From an uncultured Lachnospiraceae bacterium (GTDB lineage Bacteria; Bacillota; Clostridia; Lachnospirales; Lachnospiraceae): a stretch of DNA of 44,848 bases. Where the stretch lies: positions 1-44,848 of the forward strand of contig CAJURQ010000006.1 of the NCBI GenBank assembly GCA_910588955.1. Direction: 5' to 3'. This document shows, in pieces, positions 8,527-16,610 of this stretch; the first letter of the stretch is position 1, and each line of letters begins with the position of its first letter. Under the pieces are notes generated by a model, which was not told the origin of the DNA, made no database searches, and was given only the letters and a program-made list of their open reading frames with translations. The translations under genes and the position numbers were made by a program.

Positions 8527-9945
8527 TCAGGCGTATAAGTCATCCAGTGAGAACAGCACGGTATCCCTGTTTTCATTGGCGCGGAACCAATCCGTGTAAC
8601 CGCTCAAAGAGAAAAACAGGTATTTCGTCACCCGGTATTTCCCGGAGACCAGACCTGCCCTTCTTAGCAGAGTATCATAAACTTTTTTGTCTATTTTCTC
8701 ATTCCTGAACTTGCACTCTCCGACAACTGCCGTCTTGTCTGTTTCCGAGATTGCCAATACATCGATATCCGCAGACTGCTGCACCCTTTCTCCTATCTGA
8801 TTCTCCACCTGTTCCACACCCCACCAGCTGCCCACCTGCGTCAGAAAGCTGTCAAACCGTCCCTGTATGCCCTGTTCAAGTGTATAGTACCTGCACATCT
8901 CCTCAAAAATGCTTCCCATAAAGGAATGGAGCTTGGGCTTTACCGCCTTTTCATAATAGAGATCGCCCTGCCCCATCTCTATGACGCTGTGCGCTTTCGG
9001 TATAAAATCATACCAAAACTTAAACATGTAATCCTTTAACACATACTGCGTTTTTTTCTTATTTTTCTCCTCAGTCAAACACTTTTTCTTTTCTACAAGT
9101 CCCACCCTGATCAGTTTTTCCAACGTATACAGGACAGTTGGTTCCTTCTCTCCCACCTTACCCGCAATACCGTTCACCGTATTCTCGCCAGACGCAACCT
9201 GCTCAATGACATTATTTACAAGTGTGATATCAGAAAACTCCTGCGTAAGCAAGTTTCTGGTTTCGTCATACAGGTAGCCGTCCGGACGGAAAAACAGTTT
9301 CTTGATATTATCATCCAGACTCTTCCCCCCGTCTATCAGGGACAGATATTTCGCGACGCCGCCCGTTATGCCATAGCATATTGCCTTATCTTCCACCGAA
9401 TAATCCGGCACAAAAAGAGCTGCTTCTCTGTAAGAAAACGTCTCCAGCCTGATCTGTGAATCCCTCCTGCCAAACAGCGGGCTCTTTTCGCTGAGCACTT
9501 TATTTTCCATAAAGCTGAGCGCAGACCCGCAGAGTATGATCATCAGATTTTTTTGATTCCACTTGGTGTCAATATATTTCTGCATGACCGAGAGAAGCGC
9601 CTCGTCCTTCTCCGCCCAATACGGCAGCTCATCTATCACAAGAATCAGCTTTTCATCCGGCATTTTTTGCGTAATAATATCAAAAACTGCCTCAACCGAT
9701 GAAAAGACCGCATCTTCAAACGCCGGATCCAAAACCGTCAGCACCTGTTTGGAAAACAATTCGAGATTCTTTTCTTTTCCCACCTTCGTCGCGGTATAAA
9801 AGATAGATTTCTTATCTTTCAAAAACTCAACGATCAATGTAGACTTTCCGATCCGTCTCCTCCCATAGATCACCGACATGCCGAATCCGTCTTTCTCGTA
9901 AAGCTCCTGCAGGGTGTTCAATTCTCTGTCCCTTCCGATAAACAA
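8527..9945 (-). CDS. ATPase A: P-loop ATPase with winged helix and DUF234-like nuclease-type C-terminus
   Basis: A 472-residue protein of the ATPase_2/DUF234 type; cellular role unknown. Visible parts are a Walker A loop GRRRIGKST (28-36), Walker B LILVIDELPYW, a winged-helix-like segment (around NGIAGKVGEKEPTVLYTLEKL) and a C-terminal segment with GSWWG, ADIDVLAI and ECK (Glu410, Lys412), the pattern of a PD-(D/E)XK nuclease fold. The start is TTG at 9945, because it begins the conserved MFIGRD sequence and follows GAGGTG; the nearest ATG is out of frame. The gene is solitary, between the lacI-type gene and the sortase, with its own promoter and repeat array. It resembles ATPase D closely, ATPase B less so. 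Confidence 0.85.
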   Translation of the reverse strand: MFIGRDRELNTLQELYEKDGFGMSVIYGRRRIGKSTLIVEFLKDKKSIFYTATKVGKEKNLELFSKQVLTVLDPAFEDAVFSSVEAVFDIITQKMPDEKLILVIDELPYWAEKDEALLSVMQKYIDTKWNQKNLMIILCGSALSFMENKVLSEKSPLFGRRDSQIRLETFSYREAALFVPDYSVEDKAICYGITGGVAKYLSLIDGGKSLDDNIKKLFFRPDGYLYDETRNLLTQEFSDITLVNNVIEQVASGENTVNGIAGKVGEKEPTVLYTLEKLIRVGLVEKKKCLTEEKNKKKTQYVLKDYMFKFWYDFIPKAHSVIEMGQGDLYYEKAVKPKLHSFMGSIFEEMCRYYTLEQGIQGRFDSFLTQVGSWWGVEQVENQIGERVQQSADIDVLAISETDKTAVVGECKFRNEKIDKKVYDTLLRRAGLVSGKYRVTKYLFFSLSGYTDWFRANENRDTVLFSLDDLYA

Positions 9946-9977
9946 GCCTCATCTCACCTCTTTTTTAATAAAATTAA

Positions 9978-10023
9978 TTCAAATCAATTTTATTAAAATT
10001 GATTTTATTAAAATTGATTTGAA
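9978..10023. repeat. AT-rich palindrome with tandem 15-bp repeats upstream of ATPase A
   Basis: A 46-bp block with perfect 15-bp inverted ends TTCAAATCAATTTTA (9978-9992) and its complement (10009-10023). Inside are two exact tandem copies of TTTTATTAAAATTGA (9988-10002 and 10003-10017). It starts at the predicted transcription start and covers the leader, a typical operator position. It may be the binding site of the ATPase's own winged helix; that is inference. Confidence 0.75.
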
Positions 10024-10026
10024 CTA

Positions 10027-10055
10027 AATATATCACATTTATCGGTAAGAATCAA
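10027..10055 (-). promoter_or_regulatory. Probable promoter of ATPase A
   Basis: On the minus strand TTGATT (10055-10050), a 17-base spacer and TATATT (10032-10027). The predicted start falls at about 10020, inside the palindromic repeat block. Confidence 0.55.
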
Positions 10056-10071
10056 TCCTTATCTTTCCGGC

Positions 10072-11004
10072 TCACTCCACCCGCTTCGCCACCACCACAA
10101 GCCGCCCGTCCTCCACATGATAGGCGCAGGTGGACAATGTCAGGAAGGTGTCGCCGAACTGCGCCTCCACGCCCGTGTCGTAGAGAGAGCGCGTTTTGAT
10201 GTTGTCATAGAAATCGGCAAACTCCTCTCTCGTGTCCGCCTCGTAAAACTGATAGTACTTGAATACATCCTCGTCATCCCTATACACCTGCGAGCGGAAC
10301 ACCGCCACGATCTCATAGGCGCGTTCCTCATAGAGCGTATCGAAGGATATCACGGAATGTTCTCTATAAAAATTCTCGTCCAGATACAGATCCAGTTCCC
10401 CAAACATGGGGCCATCCCTCATATTATGCCCATAGATGACAAAGTTCGTTCCGTCCTCCAAATCCGCCTGTTCTCTCACGTAGAGACAGCCGTACTTGCT
10501 GTCCTCACCATAGAAATCATGGTGCAGATAGTACTCGTCATCCTCATTCTGCATGACAGGATAATCAATCCTCATATCCGCTATGGAAAGCCAGCCCACA
10601 AGATCGCTGTTCTCCGCATATAATGCAGTAAACTTGTCCAGCATGACCGGTTCCGGCGGCGCAGTCGTCTCCTGCCACATCAGACTGCCCGAGCGTTGTG
10701 CCGCATTGTCATTCTGCATCGGCTCACCGACTGTCTGTGCCGCATCGTCTGTCTGCGCCACCGCATCATCCGTCTTCTGCACCGTGCCGCCTGACAGCCC
10801 TGCGCCGTTGTCTCCCGTATCAGGCGCGCCGCTGTCTTCCGCCGCCAGCTCCTCCTGCGTCGTTACCGTCATTTCCTTCAGTTCATCCTGCTGCACCCTG
10901 TGCTGTACAGACTGAAAATATGCCTGTCCGAGCAGAAACAGGCAAACCAGAAGTACCGCAAGAGCGAGGCGTCTGAAAAGTCTGATTTTATCTTTGATTT
11001 TCAT
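10072..11004 (-). CDS. srtB: Class B sortase
   Basis: A membrane-anchored transpeptidase that would attach surface proteins carrying a sorting motif to peptidoglycan or join pilin-like subunits. The 310-residue protein has an N-terminal membrane segment (about 10-28), a low-complexity Asp/Thr/Ala-rich stalk to about residue 110, and a class B-type catalytic domain: WLSIADMRIDYPVMQ, catalytic His in IYGHNM, Cys293 in TLSTC and Arg308 near the C-terminus. No substrate with a sorting signal is encoded in the window. It starts 22 bases after the Fic stop codon, so probably shares that transcript, although its RBS is weak. Confidence 0.92.
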   Translation of the reverse strand: MKIKDKIRLFRRLALAVLLVCLFLLGQAYFQSVQHRVQQDELKEMTVTTQEELAAEDSGAPDTGDNGAGLSGGTVQKTDDAVAQTDDAAQTVGEPMQNDNAAQRSGSLMWQETTAPPEPVMLDKFTALYAENSDLVGWLSIADMRIDYPVMQNEDDEYYLHHDFYGEDSKYGCLYVREQADLEDGTNFVIYGHNMRDGPMFGELDLYLDENFYREHSVISFDTLYEERAYEIVAVFRSQVYRDDEDVFKYYQFYEADTREEFADFYDNIKTRSLYDTGVEAQFGDTFLTLSTCAYHVEDGRLVVVAKRVE

Positions 11005-11026
11005 AAATTGTGTTCACCCTATCGGT

Positions 11027-12145
11027 CTATTGAAACCTGTACTTCCCTTTACCGTGCCCTTTCACCGATACAATCACCCCTGCCTCCGACAAAATTTGCA
11101 ACAGTTCGGATGCCCTCGCGTGCTTTAATCCCGTCACTGCCTGCACACCGCTTCTTCCAAAAACGGTATCTTTCCCAAACGCTTCCTGTATTTTCTGTAC
11201 ATGCATGTTCGTCTTAGTGGAGAATGGAAGAAGCCGAATGTCTGCTTTTTCCGGTTCAATGTCCACTTTCTCCCGCCCAATGTCCGCTTTCTTCTGCTCA
11301 ATGTCCGCTTTTTGATAGCTCTCTAAGATACCACTGATGTGCATGGATCTGTTATGCAGTTCGTGCAGCTCATCCAAAAGCAGGTTCCGTAAAAATAATT
11401 CTAAAAATTTTGTTGTCTCATGAATACCGTTTTTTACATCGTTATAATTTGCGCGTACCAGAGCATTCCGGAAATACCACGCGTTTTCGGCAAAAATACT
11501 ATTTGTCGCCTGAAAGCCCAGCGTTCGTAGGTATTTAATAAAAAATACCGCTGTCGTTCTCGTATTTCCCTCACCGAAAACATGAATCTGCCACAGCCGC
11601 GAGACAAAGATCGCGAGATGATGAATCACTTCATCCATGGATAACCCTTTATAGCTATAGCCTTTTTCCTGTGATAAATCGTAATCCAGCGTTGCCCGCA
11701 GCTCAGACGCACTTCCATAGAGAACGGTCGCGCCGTCGAGAACCCATTCCTTCTTGGTAATATTATAATCCCGAATCTGACCGGCGTGGCTGTATATGCC
11801 GACAAACAATTTTCTGTGAATGGATAGATATTCATTAGGAGCAAAACTGAACGCTTTTTCAGACAGAAGCTTTGTAATCCGCACCGATACCTTGTCCGCC
11901 TCCTCCGTCCGGACATCTTCCTCCCTCACTTTCGGATTTTCTTTATAATAGCTGTCCAAAAGCCTCTGAGCTTCCTCCAATGTGATTTTGCCTTCAATAT
12001 TTTGAATCGCCGTCTCCATCAGATATCTGGATGTCTTCAAACCGTCGACAGCCTGCAATCCAATCGCGGTACTCCATGCGTACCCTCTATCGCGCTGATT
12101 CGGCTCTGTCTGCCTCAGATATTCTTTGAAAGGATCCTGATCCAT
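11027..12145 (-). CDS. Fic-domain protein with VbhA-like inhibitory helix and winged helix
   Basis: Fic enzymes usually transfer AMP from ATP to hydroxyl side chains of target proteins. The 372-residue protein has the Fic motif as HVFGEGNTR (188-196); His188, Glu192, Asn194 and Arg196 are retained, though the usual Pro after His is Val. An N-terminal segment (about 43-68, ETAIQNIEGKITLEEAQ) resembles the VbhA antitoxin helix that inhibits class I Fic toxins, but the strict (S/T)xxxE(G/N) motif is not exact. After the Fic domain come four 7-residue repeats (KADIEQK type) and a C-terminal winged-helix-like domain (GVQAVTGLKHARASELLQIL). A strong GGAGGTG site precedes the ATG. It lies 34 bases behind ATPase B and 22 bases ahead of the sortase. 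Target unknown. Confidence 0.9.
   Translation of the reverse strand: MDQDPFKEYLRQTEPNQRDRGYAWSTAIGLQAVDGLKTSRYLMETAIQNIEGKITLEEAQRLLDSYYKENPKVREEDVRTEEADKVSVRITKLLSEKAFSFAPNEYLSIHRKLFVGIYSHAGQIRDYNITKKEWVLDGATVLYGSASELRATLDYDLSQEKGYSYKGLSMDEVIHHLAIFVSRLWQIHVFGEGNTRTTAVFFIKYLRTLGFQATNSIFAENAWYFRNALVRANYNDVKNGIHETTKFLELFLRNLLLDELHELHNRSMHISGILESYQKADIEQKKADIGREKVDIEPEKADIRLLPFSTKTNMHVQKIQEAFGKDTVFGRSGVQAVTGLKHARASELLQILSEAGVIVSVKGHGKGKYRFQ
11237..11317 (-). repeat. 21-bp tandem repeat inside the Fic gene
   Basis: Four copies of a 21-bp unit begin at 11237, 11258, 11279 and 11300. They encode KADIEQK, KADIGRE, KVDIEPE and KADIR between the Fic and winged-helix domains. Copies are imperfect and in frame, so copy-number change would alter linker length without breaking the protein. 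Confidence 0.85.
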
Positions 12146-12179
12146 CGTACACCTCCGTCACACTAATAAAAATTAACCA

Positions 12180-13619
12180 CTATTCACCCACTTCAAACAA
12201 GTCATCCAATGTTATCACATTTGTAAACACCCCGCTATACTCGTTGTGCAGCATTCCGAATGTGGTAATTAACGTGCTGCGAATTGCTGCCTTTCGGGAA
12301 ACCTCCTCCGCCAATATTTCCTGTCTGCGCAAAATAACCGCATAGTAATTTTTATCCACAGAAAATTTCCCGCCGTAATATTTCATTTCACACATATTAA
12401 TTACATTATCATTTCTGGATATCAATAAATCAATCTGCGTTCCCGCCTCATCACCGCTTTTTTTTGACCACGCCGAATGCGCAGATATCACACCTGATAT
12501 GCCAAGCGCTCTTTTTATCTGATGCACATGATTAAAACAGACGTTTTCAAATGCAAAACCGCGCCATATTGTAACCGGTGCGGAAGTCACATTCTGTTGC
12601 CAGAATTTTTCATTTACCCGCCTTTGCCCATTGATAAAATGAAGGTAAAAGATACAGAACGGATCGATAAGCTTGTAATGTTCTTCCCGTTTGTTTAAGC
12701 CGAACGGTACATATTTTACAATGAAATCGCTGGCTATCAGGGCATTCAGGTTACGCGACAGTCTTCCGCCATCCGTGATTCCAAGTTTTTCCGTAATTTC
12801 CCTTCTTGTAAATCCCGCATTTCTGGTATACAGCAGTTGTACAATGGACTTGAGCGCCCCGGGATTCACAAATACCGAAGCGAATAATCTGTCGTATTCG
12901 TCCCGCAGCGCCGCATTCCTCGCAAAAAAGAGATGGTCTATATTTTGAGCCAGACTCAATTCTCCATTCACATATCCCATATAGTACGGAATCCCGCCGA
13001 AAATCATGTAGCTTTGGACAATATCATACCTTGAAAGCCTTACATGGCTGCTCTCATAAAATTCTTCACATTCACTCAGAGTAAAAGGCGACAGCTTCAT
13101 CTCATAAGTTACACGGTTATACAATCCCCCGTGATTGTTAATCAGTTTATCCTGTATCCATGAATTAGCGCTTCCGCATACGATAACCATCAGGTTCTTC
13201 CGATGGCATCCCCATGTATTCCAAAAACCTTCAAACGCTCTGATAAATCCCGATCTCGCTGTGTCAAGCCACGGCAGCTCATCAAGAAAGACTAACTGTC
13301 TGGCGCCATCGTCAATCTTCTGCAAAAATTTTTCCAACAGCAAAAAAGCTTCCATCCAGCTTTTCGGTTTTTCGGTTTCTTCCATACCATGAAGCACAAG
13401 CGAATTATAGAAGTGTTCCAACTGTAATTTTAAAAGACCCCTCGCGTTTTCGTCCGCCGGAGACAGTCCTGCATGTCTGAACGTGATACGACCAGCAAAT
13501 GTCTCATCCACCAGATAGGTTTTTCCCACGCGTCTTCTGCCGTAGATGGCAGCCAATTCCGCCTGATTGTGGTCATACAGTCTGTTTAATTCCTTTATTT
13601 CCCGTTTTCTCCCAACCAT
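12180..13619 (-). CDS. ATPase B: P-loop ATPase with winged helix and nuclease-like C-terminus
   Basis: A 479-residue protein of the same broad class as ATPase A but diverged. It has Walker A GRRRVGKT near the N-terminus, Walker B QLVFLDELPWLD, a winged-helix-like segment (TRREITEKLGITDGGRLSRNL) and a C-terminal TQIDLLIS ... CEMKYY pattern (Glu411, Lys413) like a PD-(D/E)XK core. The start at 13619 (MVGRKRE, after AGGTGGGG) is preferred to an upstream in-frame start at 13727, which would translate the repeat array and overlap the promoter. It heads a likely transcript with the Fic protein and sortase. Function unknown; context hints at a defence or toxin-type module. Confidence 0.85.
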   Translation of the reverse strand: MVGRKREIKELNRLYDHNQAELAAIYGRRRVGKTYLVDETFAGRITFRHAGLSPADENARGLLKLQLEHFYNSLVLHGMEETEKPKSWMEAFLLLEKFLQKIDDGARQLVFLDELPWLDTARSGFIRAFEGFWNTWGCHRKNLMVIVCGSANSWIQDKLINNHGGLYNRVTYEMKLSPFTLSECEEFYESSHVRLSRYDIVQSYMIFGGIPYYMGYVNGELSLAQNIDHLFFARNAALRDEYDRLFASVFVNPGALKSIVQLLYTRNAGFTRREITEKLGITDGGRLSRNLNALIASDFIVKYVPFGLNKREEHYKLIDPFCIFYLHFINGQRRVNEKFWQQNVTSAPVTIWRGFAFENVCFNHVHQIKRALGISGVISAHSAWSKKSGDEAGTQIDLLISRNDNVINMCEMKYYGGKFSVDKNYYAVILRRQEILAEEVSRKAAIRSTLITTFGMLHNEYSGVFTNVITLDDLFEVGE

Positions 13620-13633
13620 ACTTTCCCCACCTT

Positions 13634-13753
13634 TAAATAAAGCGGCGGTCAACGGCATTATTAGATGCTTAACCGCCGCTTTGTTATATAAATATAGTAT
13701 ATTTGTAAATAAAGCGGCGGTCAACACTCTTTTTTATGTGTTCACCGCCGTTT
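13634..13753. repeat. Repeat array around the ATPase B promoter
   Basis: Two direct copies of TAAATAAAGCGGCGGTCAAC (13634-13653 and 13706-13725), 72 bp apart, each face an inverted partner: 13639-13652 pairs with 13669-13682, and 13711-13727 with about 13737-13753. The right copy contains the promoter -35; the left one lies in the untranslated leader. This arrangement fits operator sites on both sides of the start. An ATATAGTATAT word (13692-13702) like that upstream of ATPase D overlaps the -10. Confidence 0.8.
13696..13724 (-). promoter_or_regulatory. Probable promoter of ATPase B (and Fic, sortase)
   Basis: On the minus strand TTGACC (13724-13719), a 17-base spacer, then TATACT (13701-13696). 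The -35 is part of the repeated GGTCAA-containing unit, so any protein binding the repeat would compete with RNA polymerase. Confidence 0.6.
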
Positions 13754-13803
13754 AATTTCAAATATGTGAAAATCCGCTATTTCATTTTAAAAATGACCTA
13801 CGC

Positions 13804-15933
13804 TCACGCATCCTGCTCCATCGCCGCGGCAACGTCAGCCTCACAGCTTCTCATCGCCTGAATGGTCTTATCGAACAGGTCGTCCAGCTCCCAGCCGAGC
13901 ATCTCCGCTCCCTGCGCAATGACCTCTCTGGAACAGCCCGCCGCAAACTTCTTGTCCTTGAACTTCTTTTTCAGGCTCTTGACCTCCATGTCCATCGTGC
14001 TCTTGGAGGGACGCATCAGCGCGCAGGACCAGATCAGCCCCGCCAGCTCGTCAGCCGCAAACAGCACCTTCTCCATCTCAAGCTTCGGCTCGTCCTCGCT
14101 GCAAAGCCCGAAGCCGTGGGAGCAGACCGCGTAGATCATGTCCTCGCTCACGCCGCCCTCGCGCAGAAGCTCCGGCGCCTTCTTACAGTGCTCGTCGGGA
14201 TAAAGTTCAAAATCTATGTCGTGCAGAAGCCCGGTAATGCCCCAGAATTCTTCCTCCTCGGCATAGCCCAGTTCCTTCGCGTACCAGCGCATTACACCCT
14301 CAACAGTCAGGGCGTGCTGGATATGGAAAGGCTCCTTATTGTACTTCTTTAAAAGTTCCAGCGCCTGCTCGCGGGTCACGCTGCTCTTCTTCGCCGCGCC
14401 GCCCGCCGGCTTTTTCGCGGATTTCGCCGTGTCGGAGGGCTTTTTGTCCAGACTTTTCATCGTCGGGAAGAGCAGAACGTCACGGATCGCAGGGGAGTTG
14501 GTGAGCAGCATTACCAGCCTGTCAATGCCGTACCCGATACCGCCCGTGGGAGGCATGCCGATCTCCAGCGCGTTCATGAAGTCCTCGTCCGTCGTGTTCG
14601 CTTCCTCGTCGCCCGCCGCCAGCGCAGCCTCCTGCGCCTTGAAACGCTCCCTCTGGTCGATGGGGTCGTTTAACTCGGAGTAGGCGTTGCACATCTCCCT
14701 CGCCGTGATGAACAGCTCGAACCGCTCCACGTAATCCGGCTTGTCCGGCTTTCTCTTGGTGAGGGGCGAAATCTCCACGGGATGATCCATGACGAAGGTG
14801 GGCTGTACCAGATGCTCCTCCACAAACTCCTCAAAGAAGAGATTGATGATATCGCCCTTCGTATGGCGCTCCTCGTAGTGTACGCCTTTCTCGTCCGCAA
14901 TCTTCTTTGCCGCTGCCGTGTCAGGCACTTCGTCAAAATCAACGCCCGTATATTTTTTCACTGCCTCCACCATGGTGATCCGCTCGAAAGGTTTGCCAAG
15001 GTCAATCTCAACATCTCCATAAGGAATCGTAGTCGTGCCGCAGACTTCCTTCGCCACATGGCGGAACATATTCTCGGTCAGGTCCATCATCCCGTTGTAA
15101 TCGGTGTAAGCCTGATACAGCTCCATCAGCGTAAACTCGGGGTTGTGTCTCGCGTCAAGCCCCTCGTTCCTGAAAACTCGCCCGATCTCATAGACTCTCT
15201 CCAAACCGCCTACAATCAGTCTCTTCAAATATAATTCCAGAGAGATGCGAAGCTTCACATCCTCGTCAAGCGCGTTGTAATGGGTCTCGAAAGGTCTTGC
15301 CGCCGCGCCGCCCGCATTGGACACGAGCATGGGCGTCTCCACCTCCAAAAATCCCTGTCCGTCCAGATAACGCCTGATGGAGCTGATGATTTTGGACCGC
15401 ATGACAAACGACTTTTTCACGTCCGCGTTCATGATCAGATCCGTGTACCTCTGTCGGTAGCGGATATCCGTATTCACCAGACCGTGATACTTCTCCGGCA
15501 GAATCTGCAAGCTTTTTGACAGCAGTGTCACTTTCGACGCATGAACCGATATCTCGCCTGTCTTGGTCTTAAAGACCTCGCCCTCGACGCCCACAATGTC
15601 ACCCACGTCATATTTCTTGAAATCGGCGTAAGGCTCCTCGCCCACACTGTCTCTCGCCACATAGACCTGAATATCCCCCTGCAGATCCTGCACATTGCAG
15701 AAGGAAGCCTTGCCCATAACGCGCTTGCTCATAACACGTCCCGCAACGGAAACGCCTTTTCCTTCCAGCGCGTCAAAGTTGTCATGAATTTCCTGACTGT
15801 GACGGGTTACGTCATATTTCGTGATTTGAAAGGGATCTCTGCCCGCCTCCTGCAATGCCGCAAGCTTCTCCCTTCTCACCTTCAAAAGCTGGTTGATATC
15901 CTGTTCCTGCTGTTTATTCTGTGTATCTGCCAT
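13804..15933 (-). CDS. lysS: Lysyl-tRNA synthetase (class II) fused to an HD domain
   Basis: Charges tRNA-Lys with lysine. Residues up to about 495 form a complete class II enzyme: an OB-fold anticodon-binding domain (VSVAGRVMSKRVMGKASF), motif 2 (FRNEGLDARHNPEFTLMEL) and motif 3 (GGIGYGIDRLVMLL). A Lys/Ala/Pro-rich linker (about 496-517) leads into about 192 further residues with an HD-domain pattern: HALTVEG, LLHDIDF, CSHG and AADE, so the metal ligands look intact. Family members are usually about 500 residues; this one has 709. The reading frame is continuous. The ATG at 15933 (MADTQNK) follows AAAGGG; an upstream in-frame start is less likely. It is last in the dusB-greA-lysS series. The role of the HD domain is unknown. 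Confidence 0.95.
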   Translation of the reverse strand: MADTQNKQQEQDINQLLKVRREKLAALQEAGRDPFQITKYDVTRHSQEIHDNFDALEGKGVSVAGRVMSKRVMGKASFCNVQDLQGDIQVYVARDSVGEEPYADFKKYDVGDIVGVEGEVFKTKTGEISVHASKVTLLSKSLQILPEKYHGLVNTDIRYRQRYTDLIMNADVKKSFVMRSKIISSIRRYLDGQGFLEVETPMLVSNAGGAAARPFETHYNALDEDVKLRISLELYLKRLIVGGLERVYEIGRVFRNEGLDARHNPEFTLMELYQAYTDYNGMMDLTENMFRHVAKEVCGTTTIPYGDVEIDLGKPFERITMVEAVKKYTGVDFDEVPDTAAAKKIADEKGVHYEERHTKGDIINLFFEEFVEEHLVQPTFVMDHPVEISPLTKRKPDKPDYVERFELFITAREMCNAYSELNDPIDQRERFKAQEAALAAGDEEANTTDEDFMNALEIGMPPTGGIGYGIDRLVMLLTNSPAIRDVLLFPTMKSLDKKPSDTAKSAKKPAGGAAKKSSVTREQALELLKKYNKEPFHIQHALTVEGVMRWYAKELGYAEEEEFWGITGLLHDIDFELYPDEHCKKAPELLREGGVSEDMIYAVCSHGFGLCSEDEPKLEMEKVLFAADELAGLIWSCALMRPSKSTMDMEVKSLKKKFKDKKFAAGCSREVIAQGAEMLGWELDDLFDKTIQAMRSCEADVAAAMEQDA

Positions 15934-16044
15934 ACTGCCGCCCTTTCTCTTAACCGTTCCGTCAAAACCGCGATCAACGCGTTGCGATGCATTCAAATTG
16001 TTCGCTCAGGACTGCGCATTTACTGCGCTGTCCGTACACGCGCC

Positions 16045-16062
16045 ATACAGCTTTAGCTGTAT
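16045..16062. other. Small hairpin between greA and lysS
   Basis: ATACAGC-TTTA-GCTGTAT is a perfect 7-bp stem with a four-base loop in the 166-base greA-lysS gap. There is no T-run after it, so a terminator role is doubtful; no T-box features were recognised in the gap. Confidence 0.4.
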
Positions 16063-16099
16063 GTGTGCATTTATGTCTGACTGGACGCGCTCTACGCGT

Positions 16100-16582
16100 T
16101 CAGTTAGACCTCTGTATCTCCAATACCTTATACTTAATGATGCCCGCCTGCGTCTCCACCTCAACGGTATCGCCGACCTTGCTTCCAATCAGCGCCTTGC
16201 CCACGGGAGACTCGTTGGAAATCTTTCCCTGTAAGCTGTTTGCCTCGGTGGAACCGACGATCTTATAATCTAACTCCTCGTTAAACTCCACATCCAGTAT
16301 CTTTACCTGACAGCCAATGTTGATCTTGTCGAGATCGATCTCATCCTCCACTACAACCTCGGCGTTCTTAAGGATTTTTTCCAGTTCTTCGATCCTCGCT
16401 TCGATATCGCGCTGCTCGTCCTTTGCCGCGTCGTACTCTGCGTTCTCGGAGAGGTCTCCCTGCTCTCTTGCTTCTTTGATTTTCTGAGCCACTTCCCTGC
16501 GTCTCACGACCTTTAAATCATGTAATTCATCCTCGTACTTGCGCAAGCCTTCATACGTTAAAATATTCTTTTTCTCCTGCAT
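16100..16582 (-). CDS. greA: Transcription elongation factor GreA
   Basis: Rescues backtracked RNA polymerase by stimulating transcript cleavage in the secondary channel. The 160-residue protein has the standard layout: an N-terminal coiled-coil (about 1-80) whose tip GDLSENAEYDAAKDEQ carries the acidic cleavage residues, and a C-terminal FKBP-like domain (SPVGKALIGSKVGDTVEV). Length is typical. The ATG at 16582 follows AAAGGAAG; longer in-frame starts upstream lack support. It lies between an unknown gene and lysS. Confidence 0.97.
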   Translation of the reverse strand: MQEKKNILTYEGLRKYEDELHDLKVVRRREVAQKIKEAREQGDLSENAEYDAAKDEQRDIEARIEELEKILKNAEVVVEDEIDLDKINIGCQVKILDVEFNEELDYKIVGSTEANSLQGKISNESPVGKALIGSKVGDTVEVETQAGIIKYKVLEIQRSN

Positions 16583-16610
16583 GGTAAAAAATCTTCCTTT
16601 CTGACGCTTT

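Noticed and set aside
13620..13727. N-terminal extension of ATPase B reading through the repeat array
   Set aside because: It would place the predicted promoter inside the coding region; the shorter start has an RBS and begins at the family's conserved residues.
9978..13753. Repeat arrays upstream of ATPases A and B considered as CRISPR
   Set aside because: Too few units, no uniform spacers, inverted copies present and no cas genes.
14383..14446. Possible artefactual join between lysS and a separate HD gene
   Set aside because: The frame is continuous with a plausible flexible linker, and no stop, RBS or start signature is seen at the boundary; still worth confirming from reads.
15934..16099. 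T-box or terminator between greA and lysS
   Set aside because: Only a 7-bp hairpin without a T-run; no T-box sequence or specifier structure recognised.
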